Assembly (NCBI GenBank): GCA_038143535.1
Contig: JAYQMD010000001.1
Location: 744,001 to 808,000, forward strand
Reading direction: 5' to 3'
Length of the DNA: 64,000 bases
Origin: UBA7446 sp038143535
GTDB lineage: Bacteria > Bacteroidota > Bacteroidia > Flavobacteriales > Flavobacteriaceae
Under the pieces are notes generated by a model that saw nothing but the letters and a program-made list of their open reading frames with translations, ran no database searches and had not been told where the DNA came from. Positions 53,829-62,749 of this stretch are shown one piece after another. The stretch's first letter is position 1. The number at the start of each line of letters is the position of its first letter. Made by a program: the position numbers and the translations under genes.

Positions 53829-54932
53829 ATGATAGTAGGCATACCACAAGAATGTAAAAATAATGAATACCGCGTTAGTCTTATACCCCAACACATAGCG
53901 GCCATAGCGCAAACACATAGGGTAATTGTTCAGCAAGATGCCGGATTAGGCGCTGGATTCTCAAATGAAGACTATATACGTTCGGGCGCGATTATGGTGT
54001 CAAGTATCGAAGACGTTTATGCGCAGGCAAACTTGATTATTAAAGTCAAAGAACCCTCACCACAGGAATATGCCCTAATCAAACCACAGCACACCATATT
54101 TACTTTTTTTCACTTTGCTTCCTCCTTAACGCTTACAGAAGCCATGCTAAAATCTGGCGCCACATGCATTGCCTATGAAACCATAGAAGATAGTAAAGGC
54201 GGGTTGCCGCTTTTGGCCCCCATGTCAGAAGTTGCAGGACGTCTGGCTGGACAACAGGTTGCCAAATACCTTGAAAAACCACAAGGAGGCAGTGGTATAT
54301 TGGTAGGTGGTATTACGGGCGTAGCCCCTGCCAAAGCCTTGGTTTTGGGCGGTGGCGTTGTAGGCACAAATGCTGCAGCTGTACTTGTGGGTATGGGCGC
54401 AGCTGTTACCATTTGTGATATCAATGAAAGTCGGTTAACAGCCTTGGAGAATATATTTGATGGTAACATCCAAACCTTGTTGGCCACAGAAGAAAATATC
54501 CTGGCTACACTACCCCTTATAGACGCCGTTATTGGTGCCGTGTTGGTTAAAGGCGCCAAAGCGCCAAAACTCATTACCAAAGAAATGCTGTCGCTCCTTA
54601 GGCCCTATTCCGTTCTGGTAGATGTTGCCGTGGATCAAGGCGGTTGTTTTGAAACTACAAAACCCACCACCCATGATAACCCCACCTATTACGTGGATGA
54701 TATCTTGCACTACGCCGTAGCCAATATGCCAGGTGCTGTACCAAGAACGTCCACCCAAGCCTTGTCATCTAAAACTTTTCCTTATGTTATGAAACTACTG
54801 AACAAATCACTAGACCATCTACCATCAGCAATACTTAAAGGCGTTAATATGCATCGAGGTAAACTAACAAATCGTGAAGTTGCAGCTGCATTTAAACTTC
54901 CCTACGCCAACGCGTCAACTATTCTAGGCTAA
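53829..54932 (+). CDS. ald: Alanine dehydrogenase
   Basis: NAD-dependent interconversion of alanine with pyruvate and ammonia. The 367-residue protein is of the Bacillus type. It has 'GIPQECKNNEYRVSLIP' near the start, substrate residues Lys in 'IIKVKEP' and His in 'FTFFHFAS', the Rossmann loop 'VLGGGVVGTNAA', and 'VDVAVDQGGCFETTKPTTHDNP' (Asp and Gln catalytic region, in part). Its length is close to the 370-380 usual. A weak promoter-like TACCTTCG is at 53800-53807, with TTTG at 53782-53785. Confidence 0.94.
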   Translation: MIVGIPQECKNNEYRVSLIPQHIAAIAQTHRVIVQQDAGLGAGFSNEDYIRSGAIMVSSIEDVYAQANLIIKVKEPSPQEYALIKPQHTIFTFFHFASSLTLTEAMLKSGATCIAYETIEDSKGGLPLLAPMSEVAGRLAGQQVAKYLEKPQGGSGILVGGITGVAPAKALVLGGGVVGTNAAAVLVGMGAAVTICDINESRLTALENIFDGNIQTLLATEENILATLPLIDAVIGAVLVKGAKAPKLITKEMLSLLRPYSVLVDVAVDQGGCFETTKPTTHDNPTYYVDDILHYAVANMPGAVPRTSTQALSSKTFPYVMKLLNKSLDHLPSAILKGVNMHRGKLTNREVAAAFKLPYANASTILG

Positions 54933-54948
54933 TGCTTATTTTCGTAGC

Positions 54949-55899
54949 ATGAATACGATTCCATCACTAAACCTTCAAGACTTTGTATCGGGCAATTCAG
55001 CCCAACAGTACCAATTTATTGTAGACTTAGGACGTGTCTTTGAAGAAATTGGTTTTGTTGCCATTTCAGGACATTATTTAAGCCAAGCCCTAATCGATGA
55101 GCTGTATGCCCAAATAAAAGCTTTCTTTGGTTTGCCCGAAGAAGTCAAAAAGAAATATGAAATTAAAGGCTTGGGCGGACAGCGAGGTTACACCTCCTTT
55201 GGTAAGGAACACGCCAAAGGCAAAAAGGAAGCCGACCTGAAAGAGTTTTGGCATTTTGGGCAATATGCCGAAGTTCCAGCAATATTAAAACCGCACTACC
55301 CTCCAAATGTATTAGTTGAAGAATTGCCCGCTTTTAATGAAGTAGGCGAAAAAGTTTTTAAAGCCTTGGAAAAAACAGCTATGGCGCTATTGCGTGCCAT
55401 ATCGCTGCATTTGGGTCTGGAGCAACATTATTTTGATGGATTTGTTGCTACTGGGAATAGCATCCTACGTCCCATCCACTACCCCCCTATTCAACAAGCG
55501 CCAAAAAATGCGGAGCGTGCTGCCGCACATGGCGACATAAACCTGATTACGCTGCTGATGGGCGCACACGGGAGAGGCTTACAAGTACGCAACCGCAAAG
55601 GAGATTGGATAGACGCCATTGCTGGCCCTAATGAACTTATGGTGAATGTGGGCGATATGCTTTCGCGACACACCAACAACGTATTGAAGTCTACCATACA
55701 CCGTGTGGTAAATCCGCCAAAAGAAATGTGGGGTAAATCACGCTATTCCATTCCGTTTTTTATGCACCCCATTGCCACCATGCCACTTGACGTATTGCCG
55801 CATTGCATCAACGATCAGCAACCCAAAAAATACGATGACATCTCCGCTGGTGATTTTCTCAGAGAACGACTAATTGACCTAGGTTTATTAAAAGCATAA
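54949..55899 (+). CDS. 2-oxoglutarate/Fe(II) dioxygenase, isopenicillin N synthase family
   Basis: A 316-residue non-haem iron enzyme. The iron facial triad is visible as His and Asp in 'AAHGDINLITLL' and a second His in 'LKSTIHRVVNP'; the 2-oxoglutarate-binding pair appears in 'SRYSIPFFMHP'. An N-terminal DIOX_N domain is present. Related proteins are widespread in Flavobacteriia and of unknown substrate. It begins 16 bases after ald, and its stop shares one base with the yciH start, so all three may be co-transcribed. Confidence 0.9.
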   Translation: MNTIPSLNLQDFVSGNSAQQYQFIVDLGRVFEEIGFVAISGHYLSQALIDELYAQIKAFFGLPEEVKKKYEIKGLGGQRGYTSFGKEHAKGKKEADLKEFWHFGQYAEVPAILKPHYPPNVLVEELPAFNEVGEKVFKALEKTAMALLRAISLHLGLEQHYFDGFVATGNSILRPIHYPPIQQAPKNAERAAAHGDINLITLLMGAHGRGLQVRNRKGDWIDAIAGPNELMVNVGDMLSRHTNNVLKSTIHRVVNPPKEMWGKSRYSIPFFMHPIATMPLDVLPHCINDQQPKKYDDISAGDFLRERLIDLGLLKA

Positions 55900-56233
55900 T
55901 GGCCAAACTCAGCTATTTATCGGACTTAAAAAAATTATTCCCGGAAGCCGAGGGTGACTATACCCCAACCGTTGAAAAGCAATCAGGAACAACAAAGCAG
56001 TATCTAGAGGCACACTTTAGCAATAAGGGTCGTGGGGGTAAAACCGTTACCATTATTAAAGGCTTTGAAGGACCTCCAGATGCACTAAAAGCATTGGCGA
56101 AAACGCTTAAGCAGCACTGTGGCGTGGGGGAAGTGTTAAAGATTACGACATCATTATTCAAGGCAACATGCGTGATAAAATCATGGCATTCCTCAAAAAA
56201 GAAGGGCATCAAGTGAAGCGTGTTGGTGGATAA
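55899..56233 (+). pseudogene. yciH: SUI1/YciH-type translation factor with a one-base frameshift
   Basis: A homologue of eukaryotic initiation factor eIF1/SUI1. The first 76 or so residues are normal ('KGRGGKTVTIIKGFEG', 'LKQHCGVG'). After the run of five G at 56126-56130 the frame leads to an unrelated end. Reading in the frame reached by adding one G gives the expected end ('GSVKDYDIIIQGNMRDKIMAFLKKEGHQVKRVGG', only part of which need be quoted: GSVKDYDIIIQGN) and a TAA at 56231-56233. The short homopolymer makes a sequencing or replication slip the likely cause. Confidence 0.9.
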
Positions 56234-56301
56234 AAACGTTTTATTCCAATGATTTTTTGGTACAAATATTGATATACTAAGGAAAATTAAAACCCCAAAT
56301 T

Positions 56302-56988
56302 ATGAGAGTAATTGCCTTTGCACCCATGCTTATGCTATTTTTATCCTGCGAACAAAACGATGTGAGCATCATAGTTTTCAATAACATTACCCAGTAACTA
56401 AAACCGTGGAATATTCCGTTACATTTTCTTTTGACTGGAATAAAAATGATTTTCCAACCTATTACCCCTCTAATCCACACTTCTCCCCACTGGTAGGCTG
56501 GGTGCACCAAAAAGGCAATGGCTTTTTTAACACAGGAAAAACAGCTACCGATAGAATTAAAAACATGGCTGAGTTTGGAACTACCACTACCTTAGTGATT
56601 GAATTTCAAGCGCTTATTTATTAAAGCAAAATTCTTAAAACCAATGTTAGCAGTGATCTTAGCTGGGGTGTTGGCACCATTTCACTGGACGTCACGATTA
56701 GTAGTGAATTTTCTGCTATATCCTTAGTAACCATGCTTGCCCCAAGCCCTGATTGGTATATTGGCTGTGCAAACGTTGTCTTAACTGATGCCAATAGCGA
56801 ATTTGTTGCAACCAAAACAATAAGGGGTAATGTTTATGATACAGGAACAGAAAATGGCGCGACATTTGCCGCTGCCAATATTGTTAGTTCTACAAGAGAA
56901 AAATATCAAAATCATTACCCAACCACCCCTTGGAAATGGAACAGAAGTTCTTGCGTCTCTTTGCACTATTACATTCACAAAAAAGTAA
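56302..56988 (+). pseudogene. Spondin-domain lipoprotein gene, broken by several lesions
   Basis: Remains of an exported lipoprotein: signal peptide and lipobox 'LMLFLSC' (from ATG 56302), then a Spondin_N domain. The reading needs a frame change at about 56380-56397, then runs 'VEYSVTFSFDWNKNDFPTY', 'SNPHFSPLVGWVH', 'RIKNMAEFG' to a TAA at 56622-56624. It continues in the same frame with 'VSSDLSWGVGTISLDVTI' and 'MLAPSPDWYIG', and needs a second shift near the A-run at about 56899-56903 to reach the normal end ('ITQPPLGNGTEVLASL', 'TITFTKK') and TAA at 56986-56988. At least three lesions mean a true pseudogene or a poor-quality stretch. Confidence 0.82.
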
Positions 56989-57654
56989 TTACCAATCTAT
57001 ACTGGGTTTGCCTTGTGCTTTTAAATACGCATTAGCTTGGCTGAAGTGTTTGTTGCCAAACCACAGTCCCCTGTTGGCACTTAAAGGAGATGGATGTCCA
57101 GCCTCAAGGACTAAGTGTTTGTCCCTGTTGATATGCTTGCCTTTTTGCTTGGCATAATTGCCCCAAAGCATAAAAACCAAACCCGTTTTGTTTGAAGACA
57201 GCTTCTCGATTACGGCATCTGTAAATTTTTCCCAACCTTGTTTTTGATGGCTTCCCGCCTGCCCTGCCCGAACGGTTAAGGTGGCGTTGAGAAGCAATAC
57301 CCCTTGTGAGGCCCACGGCAATAAACTACCAGACATAGGATATGGCTTTCCCACATCTTGCTGAAGCTCTTTTAGTATGTTTTTCAACGAAGGAGGGTGC
57401 GCAATAACCTCAGGAACAGAAAAACACAAGCCGTGCGCCTGCCCGGGACCGTGATAGGGATCTTGCCCTAATAGCACCACATTAACCGCTTCAAATGGAC
57501 ATAAATCGAAGGCCTTGAAAACGTCTATTCCAGGTGGATAACAGATATACTGCTTATACTCTTGACGTACAAATTGGGTCAGTCTATCAAAGTAAGGCGC
57601 GGCAATTGTATCCGCTAACTGCGTTTGCCACGATTTTATCATTCGAACCTTCAT
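56989..57654 (-). CDS. ung: Uracil-DNA glycosylase, family 1
   Basis: Removes uracil from DNA. The 221-residue enzyme has the catalytic 'GQDPYHGPGQAHGLCFSVP' with Asp and His-bearing loop, and the DNA-intercalating 'GHPSPLSANRGLWFG' with the Leu/Ser loop. A second Met is at residue 5, so the true start may be four codons later. It is divergent from mutS2 (DNA repair and recombination) with 44 bases between the start codons. Confidence 0.96.
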   Translation of the reverse strand: MKVRMIKSWQTQLADTIAAPYFDRLTQFVRQEYKQYICYPPGIDVFKAFDLCPFEAVNVVLLGQDPYHGPGQAHGLCFSVPEVIAHPPSLKNILKELQQDVGKPYPMSGSLLPWASQGVLLLNATLTVRAGQAGSHQKQGWEKFTDAVIEKLSSNKTGLVFMLWGNYAKQKGKHINRDKHLVLEAGHPSPLSANRGLWFGNKHFSQANAYLKAQGKPSIDW

Positions 57655-57663
57655 TAAAAAAGC

Positions 57664-57671
57664 TATTTTTG
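57664..57671 (+). promoter_or_regulatory. Probable -7 element for mutS2
   Basis: TATTTTTG fits TAnnTTTG and is 28 bases before the ATG at 57699. A TTCG at 57642-57645 is 18 bases upstream, acceptable as a weak -33 box. Confidence 0.4.
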
Positions 57672-57698
57672 TGTTGCCTCAAGGTAGCAAAAATTGAA

Positions 57699-59870
57699 AT
57701 GAAAAAAATTGCGCAAAAAGTACTCGATGATTTAGAATTTGGGGTTGTTCTTGAACAAGCCGCCCTGCGATGTGCAACAGCACTTGGAAAAGCGCAGATG
57801 ATGGCAACCATACCTTCGAGTGATTTAGCTGAGGTTAAAAAGGCTTTGTTAAGAACAAACGAGTACGCCAGTTCGTTTTCGGAAGAAAAACCCATACCTA
57901 ACCACGGCTTTGAAGACGTTAGTGAAGAAGTATCGTTGCTAGACCTAGAAAACAGCAAGATTGAGGTTGAGGGCTTCCGCAAGCTGTTGTTACTTGTCGA
58001 TACTGCCAACACGCTCATTACGTTTTTAAAGAAAAACAAAGACCTCTATCCAACGCTGTTTAAAGCCACTTATGGGCAAGTTCCCATTAAAGAAATTCCA
58101 AAAGAAATAAACCGTGTCGTTGATAAATTTGGAGAAGTAAAAGATCGCGCATCCGACAATCTACATATCATCCGAAAACAAATAAATGCGGTTCGTTCCA
58201 AAATAAGTCAAAGTTTTGGCGCTGCATTGAGCACCTATCAAGGTTCCGGTTTCTTAGATGATATCAGAGAAACGGTTATGGGCAGCAGACGTGTGTTGGC
58301 CGTTAAGGCTATGTACCGCCGTAAAGTGAAAGGCGTCATCCACGGCAGCAGTAAAACGGGAAGTATTGTGTATATAGAACCGCAAACTACCCTAGCCTAT
58401 ACCCAAGAGCTTCAAAACCTCATTTACGATGAAAAAGAAGAAATTGATTTAATCCTGCGTGCCCTTACCAACTATATGCGCCCTTTTGTAGATGACGTTA
58501 ACCAATTTGCCAGTCTGCTGATTTTAATTGATATGCATGCCGCAAAAGCCTATTACGCCAAGGAAATGGACGGCGTAATGCCCATGCTGCGTGATACGCA
58601 AGAAATTGACCTAAAAAAAGCATACCACCCCCTACTCTATTTGAGTAATAAGAGAAAGAAGAACACTACCTATCCACAAGACGTGCATTTGCATGATGAA
58701 AACAGAATTGTGGTTATCTCGGGACCTAATGCAGGTGGAAAAAGCATCACTCTCAAAACAGTTGGCCTACTGCAATTGATGCTGCAAAGTGGCTTCTTGC
58801 TTCCCGTAGATGAAAGCAGCCATATGAGCGTATTTGAGCGCATACTCACGGATATTGGGGACAACCAATCTATAGAAAACGAATTGAGCACCTACAGTTA
58901 CCGGCTAAAGAACATGCAACGCTTTTTGAAAAAATGTGATGAAAAAACTCTGTTCCTTATCGATGAATTTGGAACGGGTTCTGATCCAGAACTAGGTGGT
59001 TCACTTGCTGAAATATTTCTTGAAGTATTTTATGAGCGCAATGCTTTTGGTGCCATCACCACCCACTATTCAAACCTTAAACTGCTGGCCAACGAACTGC
59101 CACACATGACCAATGCCAATATGCAATTTGACGGCAGGAGCCTTCAGCCCACTTTTCATTTGGTAACAGGAGAAGCAGGTAGCTCATTTACGTTTGAGGT
59201 AGCCGAGAAAAATGGCATACCCTATAGTCTAATCAATAAGGCAAAAAAGAAAATTGAACGCGGTAAAGTCCGTTTTGATGCCAGCATCGCCAAGCTACAA
59301 AAGGAGCGTGCTAGCATGAGCAAAACCTCTAAAGCAATGCAAGAAGCTTCGGTTAAAAGTAGAAGGGAAAACGAAAAACTGGAAACCCTCAATGCAAAAG
59401 TCAAGTTCAAGCTAGAGCGCTATCAAGAACTCTTTGACCAAGAAAAACGCATGATTGTGCTTGGCAATAAGGTAAACGATGCGGCAGAACGGTTTTTTAT
59501 CACAAACAAAAAGCGTTCCCTTATTTCTGAGCTATTACAAATCGTAGAGACCGAAAATGCAAAACGAAAGCGAAAGTCAAATGCCGTACACAAAAAAGAA
59601 CAACAAGAAAAGCGTGCAATTAAGAAGGAGGTAGTTGAGAAGGTAGCAGTGGTTCGCAAAGAAAAAAAGAAGCAAAAAGAGACCAAGCCAAAAGAAAACT
59701 TTCGCCCAAAAGTTAGCTTCCAAATTGGGGACAAAGTGCGCATGTTTGATGGAAAAGCCGTAGGCACCATAGACACCCTAGAAAAGAAAAAAGCCATTGT
59801 AAACTATGGTATTTTCACCACACAGGTAAACGTGGAAGCCCTTGAATTGGTAGAACGAAAGAATAAGTGA
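57699..59870 (+). CDS. mutS2: MutS2-type ATPase without Smr domain
   Basis: A 723-residue MutS-family protein. The N-terminal core and lever helices (about 1-320) are followed by the ATPase: Walker A 'ISGPNAGGKSITLKT' (near residue 342), the 'NELSTYSYRLKNM' segment, Walker B 'LFLIDEFGTGSDPELGG' and 'AITTHYSNLK'. A charged Lys/Glu-rich coiled coil and a beta-rich end ('GDKVRMFDGKAVGTID') follow, but the Smr endonuclease domain at the end of Bacillus MutS2 is missing. MutS2 acts on recombination intermediates or stalled ribosomes. The start at 57699 is preferred, since a longer frame overlaps ung. Confidence 0.94.
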   Translation: MKKIAQKVLDDLEFGVVLEQAALRCATALGKAQMMATIPSSDLAEVKKALLRTNEYASSFSEEKPIPNHGFEDVSEEVSLLDLENSKIEVEGFRKLLLLVDTANTLITFLKKNKDLYPTLFKATYGQVPIKEIPKEINRVVDKFGEVKDRASDNLHIIRKQINAVRSKISQSFGAALSTYQGSGFLDDIRETVMGSRRVLAVKAMYRRKVKGVIHGSSKTGSIVYIEPQTTLAYTQELQNLIYDEKEEIDLILRALTNYMRPFVDDVNQFASLLILIDMHAAKAYYAKEMDGVMPMLRDTQEIDLKKAYHPLLYLSNKRKKNTTYPQDVHLHDENRIVVISGPNAGGKSITLKTVGLLQLMLQSGFLLPVDESSHMSVFERILTDIGDNQSIENELSTYSYRLKNMQRFLKKCDEKTLFLIDEFGTGSDPELGGSLAEIFLEVFYERNAFGAITTHYSNLKLLANELPHMTNANMQFDGRSLQPTFHLVTGEAGSSFTFEVAEKNGIPYSLINKAKKKIERGKVRFDASIAKLQKERASMSKTSKAMQEASVKSRRENEKLETLNAKVKFKLERYQELFDQEKRMIVLGNKVNDAAERFFITNKKRSLISELLQIVETENAKRKRKSNAVHKKEQQEKRAIKKEVVEKVAVVRKEKKKQKETKPKENFRPKVSFQIGDKVRMFDGKAVGTIDTLEKKKAIVNYGIFTTQVNVEALELVERKNK

Positions 59871-60241
59871 AACGCGCCGTTGTCTTTTACGATAGCGATT
59901 GCTTGCTGTGTAGCAAGAGTGTGCAGTTTGTATTGAAACACGACACGCACAAGCACTTTTCATTTAGTGCCCTCAACAATACTTTTGCAAAACCCCACAA
60001 GCTATCTGCTGAAACAGTATCGGTATTAACACCCAAACAAGAGTTGTTGTCACAGCACAAAGCAGTAAAATACATCATAAAACAGCTGCCTAAAGTTAAG
60101 TGGGTGGTGTTTTTATTTTATATAACCCCACCCATTTTACAGCGGTTTGCATATGGTGTAATCGCTAAAAACAGAAAACACTGGTTTGGTACAACGAGCT
60201 GCCTGCTTTCAAATCAACATCCAGAACGCTTTATTGACTAG
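59867..60241 (+). CDS. DCC-family thiol-disulfide oxidoreductase-like protein (DUF393)
   Basis: A 124-residue protein with the family motif 'YDSDCLLCSK' (D-C-x-x-C, near residues 7-16) and 'VLTPKQELLSQHKAVKYI'. Homologues are predicted thiol-disulfide oxidoreductases; biochemical evidence is thin. It starts with GTG overlapping the mutS2 stop (GTGA), so it is translated with mutS2. It overlaps the end of the convergent symporter gene by 4 bases. Confidence 0.88.
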   Translation: MKRAVVFYDSDCLLCSKSVQFVLKHDTHKHFSFSALNNTFAKPHKLSAETVSVLTPKQELLSQHKAVKYIIKQLPKVKWVVFLFYITPPILQRFAYGVIAKNRKHWFGTTSCLLSNQHPERFID

Positions 60242-61539
60242 TTCTTGTAGTGGTCATCCCAGTTTTTGACCTTTGGCGTACCGAGTTTACCCAGCCATTT
60301 GGCGACAATTATTGATACGGACGCATCACCGGTTACGTTTATACTGGTACGGCACATATCCAAAGGGCGGTCTACGGCAAAAATAAGTGCTAGACCTGCT
60401 TCAGGAATACCTGCCTGTGCCAGCACAATGACAAGCATAACCATACCAGCACCAGGAACAGCTGCAGAGCCAATGGAGGCTAGCGTTGCAGTGGCTATAA
60501 TACCCAATTGTGCACCTAGACTTAAATCCATCCCAAAGGCTTGTGCAATAAACATAGCGGCAACGGCTTGATACAGACTAGTGCCATCCATATTGATGGT
60601 CGCACCTATGGGCAGCACAAAACTGCTTACATCCTCTTCAACGCCCAAGTGTTCGTGCACACGCTCCATGGTAACGGGGAGTGTGGCAGCTGACGAGGAA
60701 GTAGAAAACGCTAACAATTGTGCTGGTGAAATTCCTTTGAGGAAAAAACCAATTTTCTCCCCTGTTACAAGGCGTACTAAGATGATGTAAAAGAACAGCA
60801 TACATAGCAAGCCCAACAATACCGTTATGGTGTATAGGCCTAAGGCTTTAAACAAATCGGATGATGGTGCTTCAGCAACCAAGGCTGCAAGTAGCGCAAA
60901 TACGCCATAAGGTGCAGCAATCATAATCAAATCAATAAGCTTGAGAATGACCTCATTAAGTGCATCAAAAAAGTCTTTTACAGATTGGGATTTCTTTTGT
61001 GGAATAAGCACAATACCTATTCCAAAAAATATGGCAAAGAAAATCACCTGTAGCATATTGCCGTTGTCTTGCATGGCAGCAAAAATATTTGAGGGCACCA
61101 TGTCTACGAGTGCTTGTAGTGGGCCTGCTTCCTTTTGCGCAGCTGCAACTGTTTGTTTGGCAGCAGCATCAGAGGCATAAGCGGAAAGCAGTTCTGTTCG
61201 CGTTTCGTCAGAGATAGTGTTTCCAGGTTTGATAAGATTCACAATACTCAAACCAATGGTGACAGCAGTAAGCGTTGTCATTAAGTATAAACCTATAGTA
61301 CGACTGCCCATGGAGGAGAGTTGTGTAATGTCTTTGAGATCAGAAACCCCTTTGATTAGCGAGGCCAATATCAAGGGAACGGCAATGAGTTTAAGGACAT
61401 TAATAAATATTGTTCCGAACGGTTTAATCCAATCTACTACCAAATCCCTACCCCATTCAAATTGACTTAACAGTAATCCAAAGAGAACACCAAAAAGCAT
61501 TCCGAGTAGAATTTTCCAATGTAGGGGCAATTTTTTCAT
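60238..61539 (-). CDS. Dicarboxylate/amino acid:cation symporter (DAACS family)
   Basis: A 433-residue inner-membrane transporter of the GltP/DctA family with about eight transmembrane helices and two re-entrant loops. Hallmarks are the Ser-rich hairpin 'FSTSSSAATLPVTMERV', 'GATINMDGTSLYQ' (cation-binding Asn/Asp motif) and 'AVPGAGMVMLVIVLAQAG'. Near the C-terminus 'VDRPLDMCRTSINVTGDA' holds the Arg and Asp/Asn substrate residues. Likely substrates are glutamate, aspartate or C4-dicarboxylates. It is 3 bases downstream of aroC on the same strand. Confidence 0.93.
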   Translation of the reverse strand: MKKLPLHWKILLGMLFGVLFGLLLSQFEWGRDLVVDWIKPFGTIFINVLKLIAVPLILASLIKGVSDLKDITQLSSMGSRTIGLYLMTTLTAVTIGLSIVNLIKPGNTISDETRTELLSAYASDAAAKQTVAAAQKEAGPLQALVDMVPSNIFAAMQDNGNMLQVIFFAIFFGIGIVLIPQKKSQSVKDFFDALNEVILKLIDLIMIAAPYGVFALLAALVAEAPSSDLFKALGLYTITVLLGLLCMLFFYIILVRLVTGEKIGFFLKGISPAQLLAFSTSSSAATLPVTMERVHEHLGVEEDVSSFVLPIGATINMDGTSLYQAVAAMFIAQAFGMDLSLGAQLGIIATATLASIGSAAVPGAGMVMLVIVLAQAGIPEAGLALIFAVDRPLDMCRTSINVTGDASVSIIVAKWLGKLGTPKVKNWDDHYKN

Positions 61540-61542
61540 GTT

Positions 61543-62607
61543 TTAAATTTTAGCGTTTTTGTTACGGAGACTAAAATCAGCCAATACCAAAGCAGCCATG
61601 GCTTCAACTATAGGCACGGCGCGTGGCACCACACAAGGATCGTGTCTCCCCTTGCCTTCCATTACAACCTTGTCTCCTTTTTTGTCGATGGTTTCTTGAT
61701 GCTGCATGATGGTCGCAACAGGTTTAAAGGCAACGTTGAAATAAATGTCCATACCATTGCTAATTCCGCCTTGCACACCACCGGAGTAGTTAGTTTTAGT
61801 CGTACCGTCTTCGTTGTATAAATCGTTATGAGCGCTTCCTTTTCTTTTTGCGCCAGCAAAGCCACTTCCGTATTCAAAACCTTTGACAGCATTAATGGAA
61901 AGCATGGCATGTCCTAGGGCTGCGTGTAGCTTGTCAAAAACCGGTTCTCCCAAACCGATTGGAACATCTTTAATAACGCAAGTTACTACGCCACCAACGG
62001 TATCCCCTTCTTTGCGGACTTGCTTTATGTAGCTTTCCATTTGGGCAGCCATTGCTGGGTCTGGACAACGAACAGGGTTACTTTCTACAGTAGAAAAATC
62101 GCTTGTATTTTGTGGGTTTTCAAGAGTCAACCCCCCTACTGCCGAAACAAAAGCACGAATACTAACAGGTGCAATAAGTTGCTTGGCTATGCTGCCCGCT
62201 ACCACACGGGCTGCGGTTTCACGTGCAGAACTTCTACCGCCGCCACGGTAATCACGAATGCCGTATTTTTGGTCGTAAACATAATCGGCGTGTGAAGGTC
62301 GGTAGCTGTCTTTTATGTGGCTGTAATCTTTTGATTTTTGATTGGTATTCACAATGGTAAAACCAATGGGTGTTCCCGTTGACTTGCCTTCAAACACTCC
62401 TGAGTGAATGGCAACCGAATCGGGTTCTTTTCGTTGCGTTACGATGGCCGATTGACCGGGTCTACGTCTGTTGAGGTCTTCTTGGATTGCCGCAACATCA
62501 ATCGCAACACCTGCGGGACAGCCGTCAATAACTCCACCAAGGGCTACACCATGCGACTCGCCATAGGTTGTAAGGCTAAATATTTTTCCAAAAGAATTTC
62601 CTGCCAT
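61543..62607 (-). CDS. aroC: Chorismate synthase
   Basis: Last step of the shikimate pathway, forming chorismate from EPSP with reduced FMN. The 354-residue protein begins 'MAGNSFGKIFSLTTYGESHG' with the conserved His, and has the motifs 'YRPSHADYVYDQKYG', 'RGGGRSSARETAARV' and 'GRHDPCVVPRAVPIVEAM'. It is the first gene of the pair with the symporter. Confidence 0.97.
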   Translation of the reverse strand: MAGNSFGKIFSLTTYGESHGVALGGVIDGCPAGVAIDVAAIQEDLNRRRPGQSAIVTQRKEPDSVAIHSGVFEGKSTGTPIGFTIVNTNQKSKDYSHIKDSYRPSHADYVYDQKYGIRDYRGGGRSSARETAARVVAGSIAKQLIAPVSIRAFVSAVGGLTLENPQNTSDFSTVESNPVRCPDPAMAAQMESYIKQVRKEGDTVGGVVTCVIKDVPIGLGEPVFDKLHAALGHAMLSINAVKGFEYGSGFAGAKRKGSAHNDLYNEDGTTKTNYSGGVQGGISNGMDIYFNVAFKPVATIMQHQETIDKKGDKVVMEGKGRHDPCVVPRAVPIVEAMAALVLADFSLRNKNAKI

Positions 62608-62621
62608 TTAAATATTTTTTT

Positions 62622-62629
62622 CAAAAGTA
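62622..62629 (-). promoter_or_regulatory. Probable -7 element for aroC
   Basis: On the minus strand TACTTTTG fits TAnnTTTG and lies 15 bases before the aroC ATG. A TTG (complement of 62644-62646) is 14 bases upstream, a short spacer, so confidence is limited. Confidence 0.35.
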
Positions 62630-62724
62630 CGAATATATACAGTCAACGTAAAACGGCTATTGAGAATTGTATTTGAATCCACATACAGGTTTAAAGTAAA
62701 TCATCAATTCAAAATCCTTTTTCA

Positions 62725-62732
62725 TAAATTTG
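62725..62732 (+). promoter_or_regulatory. Probable -7 element for the TlpA-like lipoprotein gene
   Basis: TAAATTTG fits TAnnTTTG and is 18 bases before the ATG at 62750. No good -33 TTG is present at the usual distance. Confidence 0.35.
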
Positions 62733-62749
62733 CTGAAATTTATTTTCCA

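Noticed and set aside
57534..57698. N-terminal extension of MutS2 into ung
   Set aside because: The extension overlaps the start of ung, has no family similarity, and the -7 element at 57664-57671 lies inside it.
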